From the NCBI RefSeq assembly GCF_028748145.1, contig NZ_CP118181.1:1-64000 (forward strand): a stretch of 64,000 nt of DNA, in the 5' to 3' direction. Shown piece by piece: positions 51,183 to 60,287 of the stretch. Under the pieces are notes generated by a model. It was not told where the DNA came from. It did not search any database and saw only the letters and a program-made list of their open reading frames with translations. The position numbers and the translations under genes are program-made. Within the stretch, counting starts at the first letter, position 1. The number at the start of each line of letters is the position of its first letter. Origin of the DNA: Entomospira culicis. Lineage in GTDB: Bacteria; Spirochaetota; Spirochaetia; WRBN01.

Positions 51183-53225
51183 ATGGCCGAATTAGGTGTC
51201 CCTGGTGTTAGTAGCCAGTACGATCAATATATTGAGCGCTTGGTGGAGCTTGCCAAAGTGCGACGCAAACCCATCGAGGAGCGCTTAGAGCAGAGCAAAC
51301 TACGCAAAAGTGTCTGGATGGAGCTGAATAATCGCTTATTAAAGCTTGAGGAGGCCAGCCGTCAGCTGTATGGTCTTAATAATGTCTTTCGCGATCGCAT
51401 GGCAACTAGCACGAATGAAGATGTGGCGATTGTGCGTCCGCGTCGCGATATTGAGCCTGTCGATATGCAGATTCAGGTGAAGCAGATCGCCAGTGCCGAT
51501 CGCTTCTCTTCGCAGCCTGTCGATGTTACCCGTACTATCGAGGCTGGTATCTATCAATTTCGGGTGGGTGATGAGGAAATTAATGTCAATTTTGCCGGAG
51601 GCGACCTGAGAGCCTTTAGTGAGGCGCTCAATGCGATCAACCCTGAGGTGTTACGCTCTTCAGTGGTACAGAGCCACGCTAATCAACAGACGATATTTTT
51701 AGAGTCTCGCTTGATTGGTGCGCAAAATGCTATCGACTTTGAGGGCAAGGCGAAAGAGCTCGCGTTTGATTTAGGGCTCATCACCGATCAAGTTGATCTC
51801 ACTTTACGCGTGGAGAGTGACTCACGTAGTGCTAATGCGGTTGGGCGACTCTTCGACCCCAAAGAAGAGCTTTTGCTTAGCTCGGGGCGTACCGTGGCTT
51901 TGGCGGTAGAGGTCGATGATGATCGGATTCAAGAGGGCGCAATTTTACGCCTACAATATAGCACACAAGATCGTCCTAGACCGAATGTTGCCTTCTTGGC
52001 GGCTGCTGATCGGCAAAATGTCGATCAAGCTCTGCGTGAGGGGCGCTTAACCCCCGTAACCCCCGACAATATCCCTTATGATCTGCCTGTCTCTAGCCCT
52101 AATGATAATGTTTTCTTGCGTATTAATGATCGCTTAGTTGCGCTCTCTTCGCTTGCCAACACCGCCGGTGAGGATGGCATGATTGAGTTATCTCTTGATC
52201 AATTTGCTGGTCAGCGCCTGCAGGGCATTGTCTTGAATAATCAGGATGGAGTGCGTGATATCACGATTAATAGTATGGAGTTATCTTTTCCTAATCTCAC
52301 CGATTGGACACCGATTAATGCGGTCTCTCGGGCGCAAGATGCCGAATTCAATATCGATGGTGTGGATGTAACGCGCGATACCAATGTGATTGAAGATCTC
52401 GTTCCGGGGCAGACTATTGAGCTACGTAGTGCTAGCGATGAGGTGGTCGATTTAAGTGTAAAATACGATACAGAAAAGGCCACCCGCGCGATTGAGGAGT
52501 TCCTCTTTTACTACAACTGGACGGTCTTTCATATCAATGCCGCCACCACGATACGTGATAACGAGAGCATCTTAGAGACGGGATACTACACGACCGAGCG
52601 CGACGTGGAACTTGCTAAGGAGATTCTGGGGTTGATGCAGGGCGATCAACAGCTCAATGGGTTAAAGAGCCGTATGCAATCGATGATGATTTCGGCTTAT
52701 CCTATTGGTGTGGATGGCGAAGAGCAGTATATTTTTGCGAATATGGGTGTAAGTACCAGACGACTCAACTCTTCGGCTAGTGGTGCCGACCGTTTAGGCT
52801 ACTTTAATATCCACGATCAAGATCGCTTTGAATTCGCACTTAATGAGAGTTGGGAAGATGTGCGCGACTTTTTTGCCCGCGCTCCGCTTTCCCAAGGTGT
52901 CTATGAGACGGGCTTGGTGCGTGGTCGTATGCCAAACCCTAATCCTGATCCCACCAAAGAAGAGGATCAATTTTTACCCACAGGGTTAAGCGCGACGGCA
53001 AGCACGTACACTTTTGGCCCTCGTAGTGTGATTGCCACGCGCTCACAACAGCTTGATAGTGAAATTAAGCGTCATACCGACGCCCTTACTGCCTTTGATG
53101 AAGATCTCGAGCGCAAGCGCCAGCAGTGGATCCGTGACTTTGCCGCTGCCGAGAATGCCCAACGCGAAATGGAGCGCCTGCAGAGTCAGATTGAGGGTAT
53201 GAATCGTAGTCAAAATAATCGTTAA
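51183..53225 (+). CDS. fliD: flagellar filament capping protein FliD
   Basis: A 680-residue FliD (HAP2), in the long spirochaete size range. The N-terminus AELGVPGVSSQYDQYIERLVELAKVRRKPIEERLEQSK-type helix and the following NVFRDRMATSTNEDV (FliD-N) are clear, with VKQIASADRFSSQPV. The C-terminal FliD-C coiled-coil runs from about residue 610 (SQQLDSEIKRHTDALTAFDEDLERKRQQW). FliD caps the growing filament and guides flagellin insertion. CAGGAGG precedes ATG 51183. It has its own promoter and is followed by unknown genes on the same strand. Confidence 0.95.
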   Translation: MAELGVPGVSSQYDQYIERLVELAKVRRKPIEERLEQSKLRKSVWMELNNRLLKLEEASRQLYGLNNVFRDRMATSTNEDVAIVRPRRDIEPVDMQIQVKQIASADRFSSQPVDVTRTIEAGIYQFRVGDEEINVNFAGGDLRAFSEALNAINPEVLRSSVVQSHANQQTIFLESRLIGAQNAIDFEGKAKELAFDLGLITDQVDLTLRVESDSRSANAVGRLFDPKEELLLSSGRTVALAVEVDDDRIQEGAILRLQYSTQDRPRPNVAFLAAADRQNVDQALREGRLTPVTPDNIPYDLPVSSPNDNVFLRINDRLVALSSLANTAGEDGMIELSLDQFAGQRLQGIVLNNQDGVRDITINSMELSFPNLTDWTPINAVSRAQDAEFNIDGVDVTRDTNVIEDLVPGQTIELRSASDEVVDLSVKYDTEKATRAIEEFLFYYNWTVFHINAATTIRDNESILETGYYTTERDVELAKEILGLMQGDQQLNGLKSRMQSMMISAYPIGVDGEEQYIFANMGVSTRRLNSSASGADRLGYFNIHDQDRFEFALNESWEDVRDFFARAPLSQGVYETGLVRGRMPNPNPDPTKEEDQFLPTGLSATASTYTFGPRSVIATRSQQLDSEIKRHTDALTAFDEDLERKRQQWIRDFAAAENAQREMERLQSQIEGMNRSQNNR

Positions 53226-53236
53226 AGAGGTGTTAG

Positions 53237-54088
53237 GTGAAGATAGAGATTGATGGAGTAGATGTGCCGTATCAGCTAGATGGCGAGAAGGTGTTGGGTG
53301 ATCTTATCCCAACCTTGCGCCTCTATCTCTTTAATCAGGGGCGGATGATTGAGCAGTTGCTGGTGGATGGTGCAGGTCGTGGTATTGATGCTCAATTACC
53401 CATCACGCAGATCGGGTTGCTTAGTTTAACCACCGCGGTTATTTTAGATCTTGATGAGGTGAGCAAGCGTGCGAATACTCTGCTTAAACATATCGAAACA
53501 GGTAAGGGATGTCAGTTAGATAAATGCGCGCACAACATTACGCAGTGGGCAAAGAGTGTGGAATTTTGGTTGCAAGATTTCTCTCTCTCGCCTGACTTCT
53601 TCCAACTTTTGGCCCGACTCCCTCAATATGATGGCAAAGCAGAGGAGACGTCGCTCTATCAAAAAGCGCTTACGGTGGTGGTGCGTTGCCTTGCCGAGCG
53701 TAATGCTGAGCTTGAAGATCCCATTACTGTAACGTTGCATGGCATGCAGGCGTTGCTAGAGAAAGAGCAAGCGATGTTGGATATGGGGATTACGCTTCAG
53801 AGCAATCAGGATGCGACCTCTGCCTATGAGATTTTGCTCTTTACCGAGGCTTTACAGAAGCTAAAACGGGTCAGTCGCCTCTTACCGGAGAGCCACGATG
53901 CGCTTTATGATCGTCTGGATGCTTGGCTGGAGGAGAGCCTTGGCATTATGACGCAGATGGTGGAAGCATTTGATACGAAAGATTTTATCCTTACTGCGGA
54001 TTTGGCTGAATATGAATTGGTGGAGCGCCTCCAATCTTTAAAAACGTTAGAAGAAGAATTTCGCGTGCTCTCTTTGGGGCAATCCTAA
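53237..54088 (+). CDS. unknown cytosolic protein downstream of fliD
   Basis: A 283-residue protein, no signal peptide or TM helix. An N-terminal beta-rich start (KIEIDGVDVPYQLDGEKVLGDLI) resembles a small ubiquitin-like or beta-grasp segment; the rest is helical and acidic. The gene starts at GTG 53237, 11 bp after fliD, in a conserved-looking flagellar setting, so it may act as a chaperone or assembly factor, but nothing in the sequence proves this. No family recognised. Confidence 0.65.
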   Translation: MKIEIDGVDVPYQLDGEKVLGDLIPTLRLYLFNQGRMIEQLLVDGAGRGIDAQLPITQIGLLSLTTAVILDLDEVSKRANTLLKHIETGKGCQLDKCAHNITQWAKSVEFWLQDFSLSPDFFQLLARLPQYDGKAEETSLYQKALTVVVRCLAERNAELEDPITVTLHGMQALLEKEQAMLDMGITLQSNQDATSAYEILLFTEALQKLKRVSRLLPESHDALYDRLDAWLEESLGIMTQMVEAFDTKDFILTADLAEYELVERLQSLKTLEEEFRVLSLGQS

Positions 54089-54093
54089 CGTTG

Positions 54094-55083
54094 ATGGTGA
54101 TTTATTCGTTACTTGTTCTTCTCTCTTTGACTCTGCTATTTGCGATGCTCTACCGCTCATGGCTCTACGTGCGCTATCGACAATGGCGTTTTCATCATCA
54201 AGCGATACGTATTGGCATGAAGAGTGAGCCTCGCCGACTCTTGTGGCAATTGGTGCGCGACTATCACATCAAAGAGAGCGCCTATACGCTGATGAATTCG
54301 CGACTACTTAATAAAATTCTTCTTAAGGCACTCAACGATGTGGAGATGGATTTGAGTATCTCCCTTAAAGAGCGCGAGCTTTTACAGTATCAATATTACG
54401 AAATCAAACGCTTTTTTGATCGGGTGAAGGTATCGCCTAGCTTGTTGACTACCAAGGATTTACCGATGGATGCGCTTCTACTAATCAATAAGCCCGATAA
54501 TGTGCGATTATCTTTGCGCGCGCGGTGCATACAGTTGACAAATTTAGGGTTTTCGGTGGCGCTAGAGAAGATGTCCCAAGAGCAGTGGGCAACTTTGAGC
54601 CATCGCGGGATTTTTGAGTTTCTCTATACCGATGCCCAGCACTTTGAGTATCACTTTACGGCAAAACTACGCACGGTAAAGGAAGATTCTGGGCAATTAT
54701 CGCTCTTTTTTGCGCATAGCAAATCGATAGAGATTCTTGCTGATCAACGCCCGCCTTCGCGCCGTTTTGATCGCGAGGCTCTGCTTGCGCCAGCCGATCT
54801 GCTTTTAGATAAGACGGGAAATCGTCAATTTACTGCCCAAAAAGAGGAACTATGCTCTCTCTTAGAGCTCTCGCTGGTGGGCGCGGTGCTTAAAAGTAGC
54901 CAAGATTTGCTTTTGCATCAATTTGTCTACTTACAATTTATGGGCGCTACGCAACGTGTGGTCTGTTATGGTCGGGTGGAGAAGCTGGTGCAACTGGGCG
55001 AGCAAAAGCAAATACATGTACAATTTTTACAAACGAGCCGATCGAGCTTGAATCAAATTAGCTATTTAGTGTATGATTTATGA
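54094..55083 (+). CDS. membrane-anchored protein with degenerate PilZ-like domain
   Basis: A 329-residue protein with one N-terminal TM helix (about 5-22) and a cytoplasmic body laid out like the PilZ protein at 20120: helical part, beta-rich YcgR-N-like part (about 125-215), then a C-terminal part with RPPSRRFDREALL (about 217-229) and LLELSLVGAVLKSS (about 252-265), where PilZ proteins have RxxxR and (D/N)xSxxG. The second motif has Glu for Asp. It might bind c-di-GMP weakly or not at all. ATG 54094 (TTG 54091 also possible) follows the previous stop by 5 bp. Confidence 0.6.
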   Translation: MVIYSLLVLLSLTLLFAMLYRSWLYVRYRQWRFHHQAIRIGMKSEPRRLLWQLVRDYHIKESAYTLMNSRLLNKILLKALNDVEMDLSISLKERELLQYQYYEIKRFFDRVKVSPSLLTTKDLPMDALLLINKPDNVRLSLRARCIQLTNLGFSVALEKMSQEQWATLSHRGIFEFLYTDAQHFEYHFTAKLRTVKEDSGQLSLFFAHSKSIEILADQRPPSRRFDREALLAPADLLLDKTGNRQFTAQKEELCSLLELSLVGAVLKSSQDLLLHQFVYLQFMGATQRVVCYGRVEKLVQLGEQKQIHVQFLQTSRSSLNQISYLVYDL

Positions 55084-55105
55084 ACGTAGATGAGGATGAA
55101 AAGCT

Positions 55106-55369
55106 ATGGAATTAATCGAAATTAGAGAGATAGAACCAGAACCGAACGCGGTCTACTATCGTCAGAAGTATGATGGTAAGGCGCACTTTCGCAGTGAAGC
55201 CATTGGCGACTTTGAAGTCCCTATTCACTTTATCGTGGAGACCGACCCACTAGGACAGAAGAGCATTACTGCATCATTTCCTAAGGGGGCAGAGTACCCA
55301 TTGATTCCTTTGGTGCGTTTGTTAAAGGAGCGTATTTTGGAGTTGCACAATAATGGACACCTCTATTAA
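55106..55369 (+). CDS. small conserved protein of unknown function
   Basis: An 87-residue acidic protein, mostly beta-strand, with ELIEIREIEPEPNAVYYRQKYDG at the N-terminus and a final helix (LVRLLKERILELHNNGHLY). No signal peptide. Its 3' end overlaps the tsaE start by 17 bp, so the two are coupled in translation. No motif is recognised. Confidence 0.65.
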   Translation: MELIEIREIEPEPNAVYYRQKYDGKAHFRSEAIGDFEVPIHFIVETDPLGQKSITASFPKGAEYPLIPLVRLLKERILELHNNGHLY

Positions 55370-55793
55370 GGAAGCGCCAGAGTATTATCGCTGTGCAAGT
55401 GAGGATGAGCTCTTTCTTTTAGGAGAGAGGTTGGCTTCGCGATTAACGCCTCAAACCACGGTGCTTCTTAAAGGTACGCTGGGGGCGGGTAAGACATTAT
55501 TGGTGCGTGGCATGATGAGCTATTTTGGGGTCTCGCCTGGTATGGTGGCCTCACCATCGTTTGCTATTGTCCACGACTACCCTGCCTCTATCCCAATTAA
55601 GCATCTCGATCTTTATCGCATTACTGATCTTGATTCGTGGTATCAGTTGGGCATCGAGGAAGAGCTTGGGCGCGCCCTCCTTTTAATTGAGTGGCCGCAG
55701 TTGATCGAAGCGGAAATTCCCTCGCCCAAGGTGGAGATTTCGATCACTATCGAGGCGGACAATGCGCGTAAGGTGGCGGTGGTATGGAGTTGA
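55353..55793 (+). CDS. tsaE: tRNA t6A biosynthesis ATPase TsaE
   Basis: A 146-residue P-loop protein of normal length. Walker A is LLKGTLGAGKTLL (Gly41-Thr48), with VASPSFAIVHDYP (switch-like Ser/Thr region) and HLDLYRITDLDSWYQLGIEE plus LLIEWPQ, all TsaE signatures. With TsaB and TsaD it makes threonylcarbamoyladenosine at A37 of ANN-decoding tRNAs. It overlaps the next gene, tsaB, by 10 bp. TsaD is not in the window. Confidence 0.96.
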   Translation: MDTSIKEAPEYYRCASEDELFLLGERLASRLTPQTTVLLKGTLGAGKTLLVRGMMSYFGVSPGMVASPSFAIVHDYPASIPIKHLDLYRITDLDSWYQLGIEEELGRALLLIEWPQLIEAEIPSPKVEISITIEADNARKVAVVWS

Positions 55794-56470
55794 GCAAACC
55801 TAACATTCTTTCTATCGACAGTGCTGGGGCGTACCTAGGCGTGGCGCTCTTGCGTGGCGATACTCTGTATGAAGAGCGCATCGTAGGCGATAGCAAACAG
55901 CAAGAGGCACTCACCCCCACCCTACAGCGTTTAGTAGCTAAGGCAGAGCTTACCCCTCAGGCGATCGATCTCATCACGGTGATGCGTGGTCCTGGCACCT
56001 TTACGGGGTTGCGCGTGGGTATGGCGGCGGGCAAGGGTATTGCCTATGCGCTCAAGAAGCCGTTGGTGAGTCTATCTACGTTATTGGTATATGCAGAAGA
56101 GCTTAAAAAGCATACCTACAGTGCGGTAATTCTGGATGCGCGTAAGCATCGTTATTATGCGCAACTTTTTCACTTTGGCAAGCCGATAAGTGAGCCTTTG
56201 GATATTGGCGCACTGGAGCTTAGCCAGAAGATGACGGATGTTTCTTCCCTTGAGTGGTGGGTGAGTGGTTATGGCGTGGATAGCTTTATGCAGGAGATTA
56301 TTAGAGATGACCTTGCGTGTATCCCGCTTGAAACGGCGCACGAGGCGAAGGCGGGACTTTTGGCGCGCTTGGCTTTTGCGCATTATCAAGAGCTGGGGGC
56401 AGATGATTTCGCGCAAGGCCCGATGTATCTACGCTTGAGTGAGGCGCAGTTGAGTATTCAGAGTAGATAG
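55784..56470 (+). CDS. tsaB: tRNA t6A biosynthesis protein TsaB
   Basis: A 228-residue ASKHA-fold protein. N-terminal NILSIDSAGAYLGVALL and TPTLQRLV are followed by VMRGPGTFTGLRVGMAAGKGIAYAL (about residues 66-91), the core TsaB signature, and ILDARKHRYYAQLF. It acts as the scaffold and activator partner of TsaD. It starts inside the end of tsaE, so the pair is co-translated. Confidence 0.96.
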   Translation: MELSKPNILSIDSAGAYLGVALLRGDTLYEERIVGDSKQQEALTPTLQRLVAKAELTPQAIDLITVMRGPGTFTGLRVGMAAGKGIAYALKKPLVSLSTLLVYAEELKKHTYSAVILDARKHRYYAQLFHFGKPISEPLDIGALELSQKMTDVSSLEWWVSGYGVDSFMQEIIRDDLACIPLETAHEAKAGLLARLAFAHYQELGADDFAQGPMYLRLSEAQLSIQSR

Positions 56471-56472
56471 GT

Positions 56473-56907
56473 ATGTTATCTCGATATAAAAAGATTTGGT
56501 GGGCGCTTTATGCTGGACTTTTGAGTTTATTGCTTGTCGATCTCTTTCTTGGGTCGATGAATTTTGGGTTGCAAGCCCAGCAACGGCGAGAGATCGAACA
56601 AATGCAAGAGAATCTCGATGCGTTGCTCTCGTTGCAGGTGATGTTAGAGGCAATTAAGGCAGACCACGAGCATAACGATGAGACGATTATTTTGGAGGCA
56701 CGAAAAGTTGGCTTTTTTCGCCCCAATGAGGCGCTAATCGTGGTGCGTGGGGTGGAGAATCTTGCCGACAATCGTGAGGTGGGTCAGGTGGTACGCCAAG
56801 TGGTAGATCGGAAGCCTGCATTACGTTGGTATGGAATTTTCGCCTTTGTTGTCGCGTTCTGCTTGGTGCTGATGGGTCAACTCTTTTTGCATCGAGAGGA
56901 AGAGTAG
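56473..56907 (+). CDS. FtsB/DivIC-like septum formation protein with second TM helix
   Basis: A 144-residue protein. An N-terminal TM helix (about 9-28) leads to a short coiled-coil (QQRREIEQMQENLDALLSLQVMLEAI) and then IILEARKVGFFRPNEALIVV, closely matching the REELGMVKPGE-type end of FtsB/DivIC proteins that link FtsL and FtsQ at the division site. Unusually a second TM helix (about 120-137) follows, placing the C-terminus inside. It starts 2 bp after tsaB. Division role is inferred from the motif order. Confidence 0.72.
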   Translation: MLSRYKKIWWALYAGLLSLLLVDLFLGSMNFGLQAQQRREIEQMQENLDALLSLQVMLEAIKADHEHNDETIILEARKVGFFRPNEALIVVRGVENLADNREVGQVVRQVVDRKPALRWYGIFAFVVAFCLVLMGQLFLHREEE

Positions 56908-56988
56908 TCAAAGAATTTTCTGGTATGGTGTAGCGTTTTTCTTGGTGATAAGATAGTTGTTTCGCACCAAGGGTATGAGGAGTAAGGA

Positions 56989-58806
56989 ATGGATTTTGAT
57001 ATTATTGTGATTGGCGCGGGGCATGCTGGCATTGAGGCGAGTTTGGCGGCGGCGCGTCTGGGCGCAAAGACGCTCTTGGTTACGCAGACGATAGAGAGCA
57101 TTGGGCGTATTAGTTGTAATCCGGCGATTGGTGGTCTGGCGAAGGGGGCAATTGTCCGCGAGCTAGATGCGCTGGGTGGAGAGATGCCTCACTTGGCCGA
57201 TGCGAGCATGTTGCAGTATCGTATGTTGAATGAGAGTAGGGGTGGTGCTGCCCAGAGTCCACGTGCGCAGATTGATAAGTATCTCTACTCGGCGCGGGCG
57301 AGAATCGCGCTTGATGGGGAGTCTTCGCTCTCTATCTACCAAGAGACGGTGGTCGATTTACTCACTGATGGGAAGGTCTGCTATGGTGTTCGCCTCGAAC
57401 GTGGACGTACCATTCGTGCTAAGGCGGTGATTCTCTGTAGCGGAACCTTCTTGGAGGGGCGCATTATGATTGGTACGATGGAGCAACCCTATGGGCGTAT
57501 TGGTGAGCCTGCTGCCATTGGTTTGGGTAAAAAATTACGCGAGTATGGTCTCTCGATGCACCGTTTTAGTACCAGCACTTCGGCGCGGGTGCGGTTTCGT
57601 AGTTTAGATTTGGAGAAGATGCAGGCGCAATTTGGCGATCCTGCGCAGGCTTTTAGCTTTAGTCGCGATCAGCAAGCGCTTAATGTGGAGCAGAAGCCCT
57701 GTTATATGGTGCATACCGATGAGCGTGCGCACAAAATTATTCGCGATAACATTGAGCAGTCGCCTATCTGGACAGAGGTTGCGAGTGGGCCTCGCTATTG
57801 CCCGAGCTTTGAGGAGAAGGTGATGCGTTTTCCCGATAAAGAGCGCCATCATATTTTTATTGAACCCGAGAGCGCCCAGAGCGACGATGCTTATCTTAAT
57901 GGGTTATACTCTGGTTTGCCAGAAGATCTGCAAGAAGCATTTTTACGCACCATTCCTGGGATGGAGCGCGTGGAGGTGGTGAAACCCGGCTATGCAGTGG
58001 AGTATGATTATGTTGATCCGCGCGAGCTGACGGCGGGCTTGGAGCATAAAAAGATGGCAGGTCTCTACTTTGCCGGGCAGGTAAATGGTACCAGTGGCTA
58101 TGAAGAGGCGGCCGGTCAAGGCTTTTTGGCTGGGGTAAATGCGGTGTTGAAGATGCGGGGCGAACCGCTCTTTGTGTTGGCGCGTAGCGATGCCTATTTG
58201 GGCATTTTGGTGGATGATATCACCCAAAAAGGCGTAAAAGAGCCTTATCGTATGTTTACTAGTCGGGCGGAGTATCGGATGCGTTTGCGTCATGATAAGG
58301 CCGATGAGCGCCTCTTTTTACGTGGATATCAATTAGGGTTGCACACGGAGGAGCGATACGAACAGTTTAAGGATAAGATGGCACGTATCGATGTGGTGAA
58401 GGAGCTGATCAAAAAGCAGAAGGCGCGCTGGCAAGATGGTCGCAAAGAGGACAGAAGCTTAGAGAAGGCGATACAAGATCCAGCGTATAGCCTTGCTGAT
58501 GCGCAAAGAAGTAGCGTGGAATTTAATCAGTTGCCGGAGAATTGGCAGAAGAGCATCTACATGGATGTGCGCTATGCGGGCTATCTGCAACAAGAGGAGC
58601 AAGAGGTGAAGAAGATGGCGCACTATGCCAAGGTGCGTATTCCTAGCGATTTTGCCTATGAACAGATTAGCAACCTCTCCACCGAGGCGCGCGCGCGGTT
58701 GGCAGAGAGTCGCCCAAAAACGCTACAAGAGGCGTTGAGTTTGAGTGGTCTCAACCCTGCGGATATCACCAATTTGTTGCGTTATTTAGAGAAGCGTAGC
58801 TCTTAG
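56989..58806 (+). CDS. mnmG: tRNA uridine-5-carboxymethylaminomethyl modification enzyme MnmG
   Basis: A 605-residue FAD- and NADH-binding enzyme (GidA). GAGHAGIEA (8-16) is the FAD Rossmann motif; [24 protein letters not shown], and [11 protein letters not shown] follow. The C-terminal part has [16 protein letters not shown] and [19 protein letters not shown], with the tRNA-binding helical domain at the end. It partners with MnmE (22617) for wobble-uridine modification. GAGGAGTAAGG precedes ATG 56989. Its stop overlaps the convergent lipoprotein stop by 4 bp. Confidence 0.98.
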   Translation: MDFDIIVIGAGHAGIEASLAAARLGAKTLLVTQTIESIGRISCNPAIGGLAKGAIVRELDALGGEMPHLADASMLQYRMLNESRGGAAQSPRAQIDKYLYSARARIALDGESSLSIYQETVVDLLTDGKVCYGVRLERGRTIRAKAVILCSGTFLEGRIMIGTMEQPYGRIGEPAAIGLGKKLREYGLSMHRFSTSTSARVRFRSLDLEKMQAQFGDPAQAFSFSRDQQALNVEQKPCYMVHTDERAHKIIRDNIEQSPIWTEVASGPRYCPSFEEKVMRFPDKERHHIFIEPESAQSDDAYLNGLYSGLPEDLQEAFLRTIPGMERVEVVKPGYAVEYDYVDPRELTAGLEHKKMAGLYFAGQVNGTSGYEEAAGQGFLAGVNAVLKMRGEPLFVLARSDAYLGILVDDITQKGVKEPYRMFTSRAEYRMRLRHDKADERLFLRGYQLGLHTEERYEQFKDKMARIDVVKELIKKQKARWQDGRKEDRSLEKAIQDPAYSLADAQRSSVEFNQLPENWQKSIYMDVRYAGYLQQEEQEVKKMAHYAKVRIPSDFAYEQISNLSTEARARLAESRPKTLQEALSLSGLNPADITNLLRYLEKRSS

Positions 58807-59192
58807 GGTGTCTCTTTAATAAGTTCATAATCGAGAAGGAGCTCTTTCAGCTCCTTGCCGGCAAGCAAAAGATCGGCGCCGGCTTGGGTGAGATCCGATG
58901 AGGCCTCTTTGAGATCGGCGTGCGCTTCGTTAAAATCGGCAATGGCAAGCTGGAGATCTTGCATAGCTTGGCTAAGATCCTCGATGGCTAGACCAAGATC
59001 CGTCTTGGCTTCCTGAAGATCGGCTTGGGCAAGGATAAGGGTATCATGTGCCTGCCTAAATTCCAGACTAGCTTCCTGAAGATCGCCAAGCGCCTCCTGA
59101 AGATCCTCCGACTGCTGTTGCATCTCCATAGAAGCAAGATCGGAGCAGGAGACCAGCGCAAAAACACCAAAAATAAAAAAATAATAACGCAT
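58803..59192 (-). CDS. Ala-heptad coiled-coil lipoprotein (Lpp-like)
   Basis: A 129-residue predicted lipoprotein with lipobox LVSC (Cys16). After a short Ser/Glu spacer, residues 30-120 consist of 13 uninterrupted heptads of the type D-L-Q-E-A-x-x: position two is always Leu or Phe and position five is Ala in 12 of 13. This is the pattern of a tight Ala-coil, as in Braun's lipoprotein and similar rods. It should form an alpha-helical oligomer attached to the membrane; no C-terminal Lys for peptidoglycan linkage is present (end LIKETP). The gene converges with mnmG. A probable promoter lies at 59223-59252. Confidence 0.75.
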   Translation of the reverse strand: MRYYFFIFGVFALVSCSDLASMEMQQQSEDLQEALGDLQEASLEFRQAHDTLILAQADLQEAKTDLGLAIEDLSQAMQDLQLAIADFNEAHADLKEASSDLTQAGADLLLAGKELKELLLDYELIKETP

Positions 59193-59222
59193 AACTCTAT
59201 CCTTTTTGTAAAATTATCACCC

Positions 59223-59252
59223 AGTATATCGACAAAAAAGAGCAAAGAGCAA
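59223..59252 (-). promoter_or_regulatory. probable promoter of the Ala-heptad lipoprotein
   Basis: On the minus strand TTGCTC (59247-59252), 18 bp, TATACT (59223-59228), 30 bases before the ATG at 59192. Confidence 0.5.
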
Positions 59253-59301
59253 GGAAATCGCCCATAATATCGCTTTTATCTTTAAGATCACGTAATCTTC
59301 C

Positions 59302-59331
59302 TTGACAGAAGCGAGATAAATGTGCTATAAT
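59302..59331 (+). promoter_or_regulatory. promoter of rplM-rpsI
   Basis: TTGACA (59302-59307), 18 bp, TATAAT (59326-59331): both hexamers are perfect consensus. The leader is about 40 bases. Confidence 0.85.
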
Positions 59332-59378
59332 CGGAGTTAAGTATAAAGAATTCAAAATGATAGGATGCTCGTTACAGA

Positions 59379-59807
59379 ATGAAAACAGTATTTGTCAAGC
59401 CACAAGAAGTCAAAAGAGAGTGGCACATCATTGATGCTACAGACCGACCATTAGGTGAGGTGGCTGTGAAAGCTGCTTACTTAGCCCGCGGTAAACATAA
59501 GGGATGCTATACTCCGCATCAACTAATTGGAGACTTTGTCGTCATTGTCAACGCCGATAAAGCGCTAATGACGGGAAATAAAACCCAGAAAAAGATGTAT
59601 TATCGACACTCGGGTTACCCCGGTGGAATGCGATCCTTTAGCTACGAAAAGTTGCTTCAGCGTCGCCCAGATGCGCCGATGCGTCTTGCTATTAAAGGAA
59701 TGCTTCCTAAAGGTACTTTAGGTAACAGTATGTTCCGATCGATTAAAATTTATAGTGGCGATAAACATCCGCACGCCGCACAACAACCAACTGCGTATCA
59801 GTGGTAA
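59379..59807 (+). CDS. rplM: 50S ribosomal protein L13
   Basis: A 142-residue early-assembly large-subunit protein. Family blocks: REWHIIDATDRPLGEVA at the N-terminus, DFVVIVNADK with KMYYRHSGYPGG, and the end AIKGMLPKGTLGNSMF then YSGDKHPHAAQQP. Normal length. It is the first gene of the universal rplM-rpsI pair, driven by a perfect-consensus promoter. Confidence 0.98.
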   Translation: MKTVFVKPQEVKREWHIIDATDRPLGEVAVKAAYLARGKHKGCYTPHQLIGDFVVIVNADKALMTGNKTQKKMYYRHSGYPGGMRSFSYEKLLQRRPDAPMRLAIKGMLPKGTLGNSMFRSIKIYSGDKHPHAAQQPTAYQW

Positions 59808-59834
59808 CATTTTCGCTAAGAGAGATAAAATTTT

Positions 59835-60233
59835 ATGAGTAGTAATGTAAATTTAGCAATTGGTGTAGGTCGTCGTAAAACCGCAGTAGCGCGTGTCTAC
59901 TTACGTAACGGTAGTGGTAAAGTACGCGTCAACGGTAAGGATATTCAAGAGTATTTCCCTGTAAAAGAGCATGTGGCGATGGTTATGCAACCACTACAGG
60001 TGGTAGATGCGATGAACAAGTTTGATCTTGTGGTAACCATTCGTGGTGGTGGCGTAAGTGGTCAAGCTGGTGCTTGTCGTCATGGTTTAGCCCGCGCATT
60101 GGTGCTTCATGATGAGAGTAATCATGCAACCATTAAAGCCAACGGCTTCTTAACTCGCGATAGTCGTATGGTTGAGCGCAAGAAGTACGGTCAACGTGGT
60201 GCGCGTCGCAAGTTCCAATTCAGTAAGCGCTAG
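59835..60233 (+). CDS. rpsI: 30S ribosomal protein S9
   Basis: A 132-residue small-subunit protein. GVGRRKTAVARVYLRNGSGK and VNGKDIQEYFP are at the N-terminus, GGGVSGQAGACRHGLARALV in the centre, and the C-terminal tail RDSRMVERKKYGQRGARRKFQFSKR ends in the invariant S-K-R that contacts P-site tRNA. It lies 27 bp after rplM and is co-transcribed with it. Confidence 0.98.
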   Translation: MSSNVNLAIGVGRRKTAVARVYLRNGSGKVRVNGKDIQEYFPVKEHVAMVMQPLQVVDAMNKFDLVVTIRGGGVSGQAGACRHGLARALVLHDESNHATIKANGFLTRDSRMVERKKYGQRGARRKFQFSKR

Positions 60234-60287
60234 TTTTGGGATAGTCTATTTTTGGGTTATGTAGATAAATGGGGGGCAAAGAATAAT

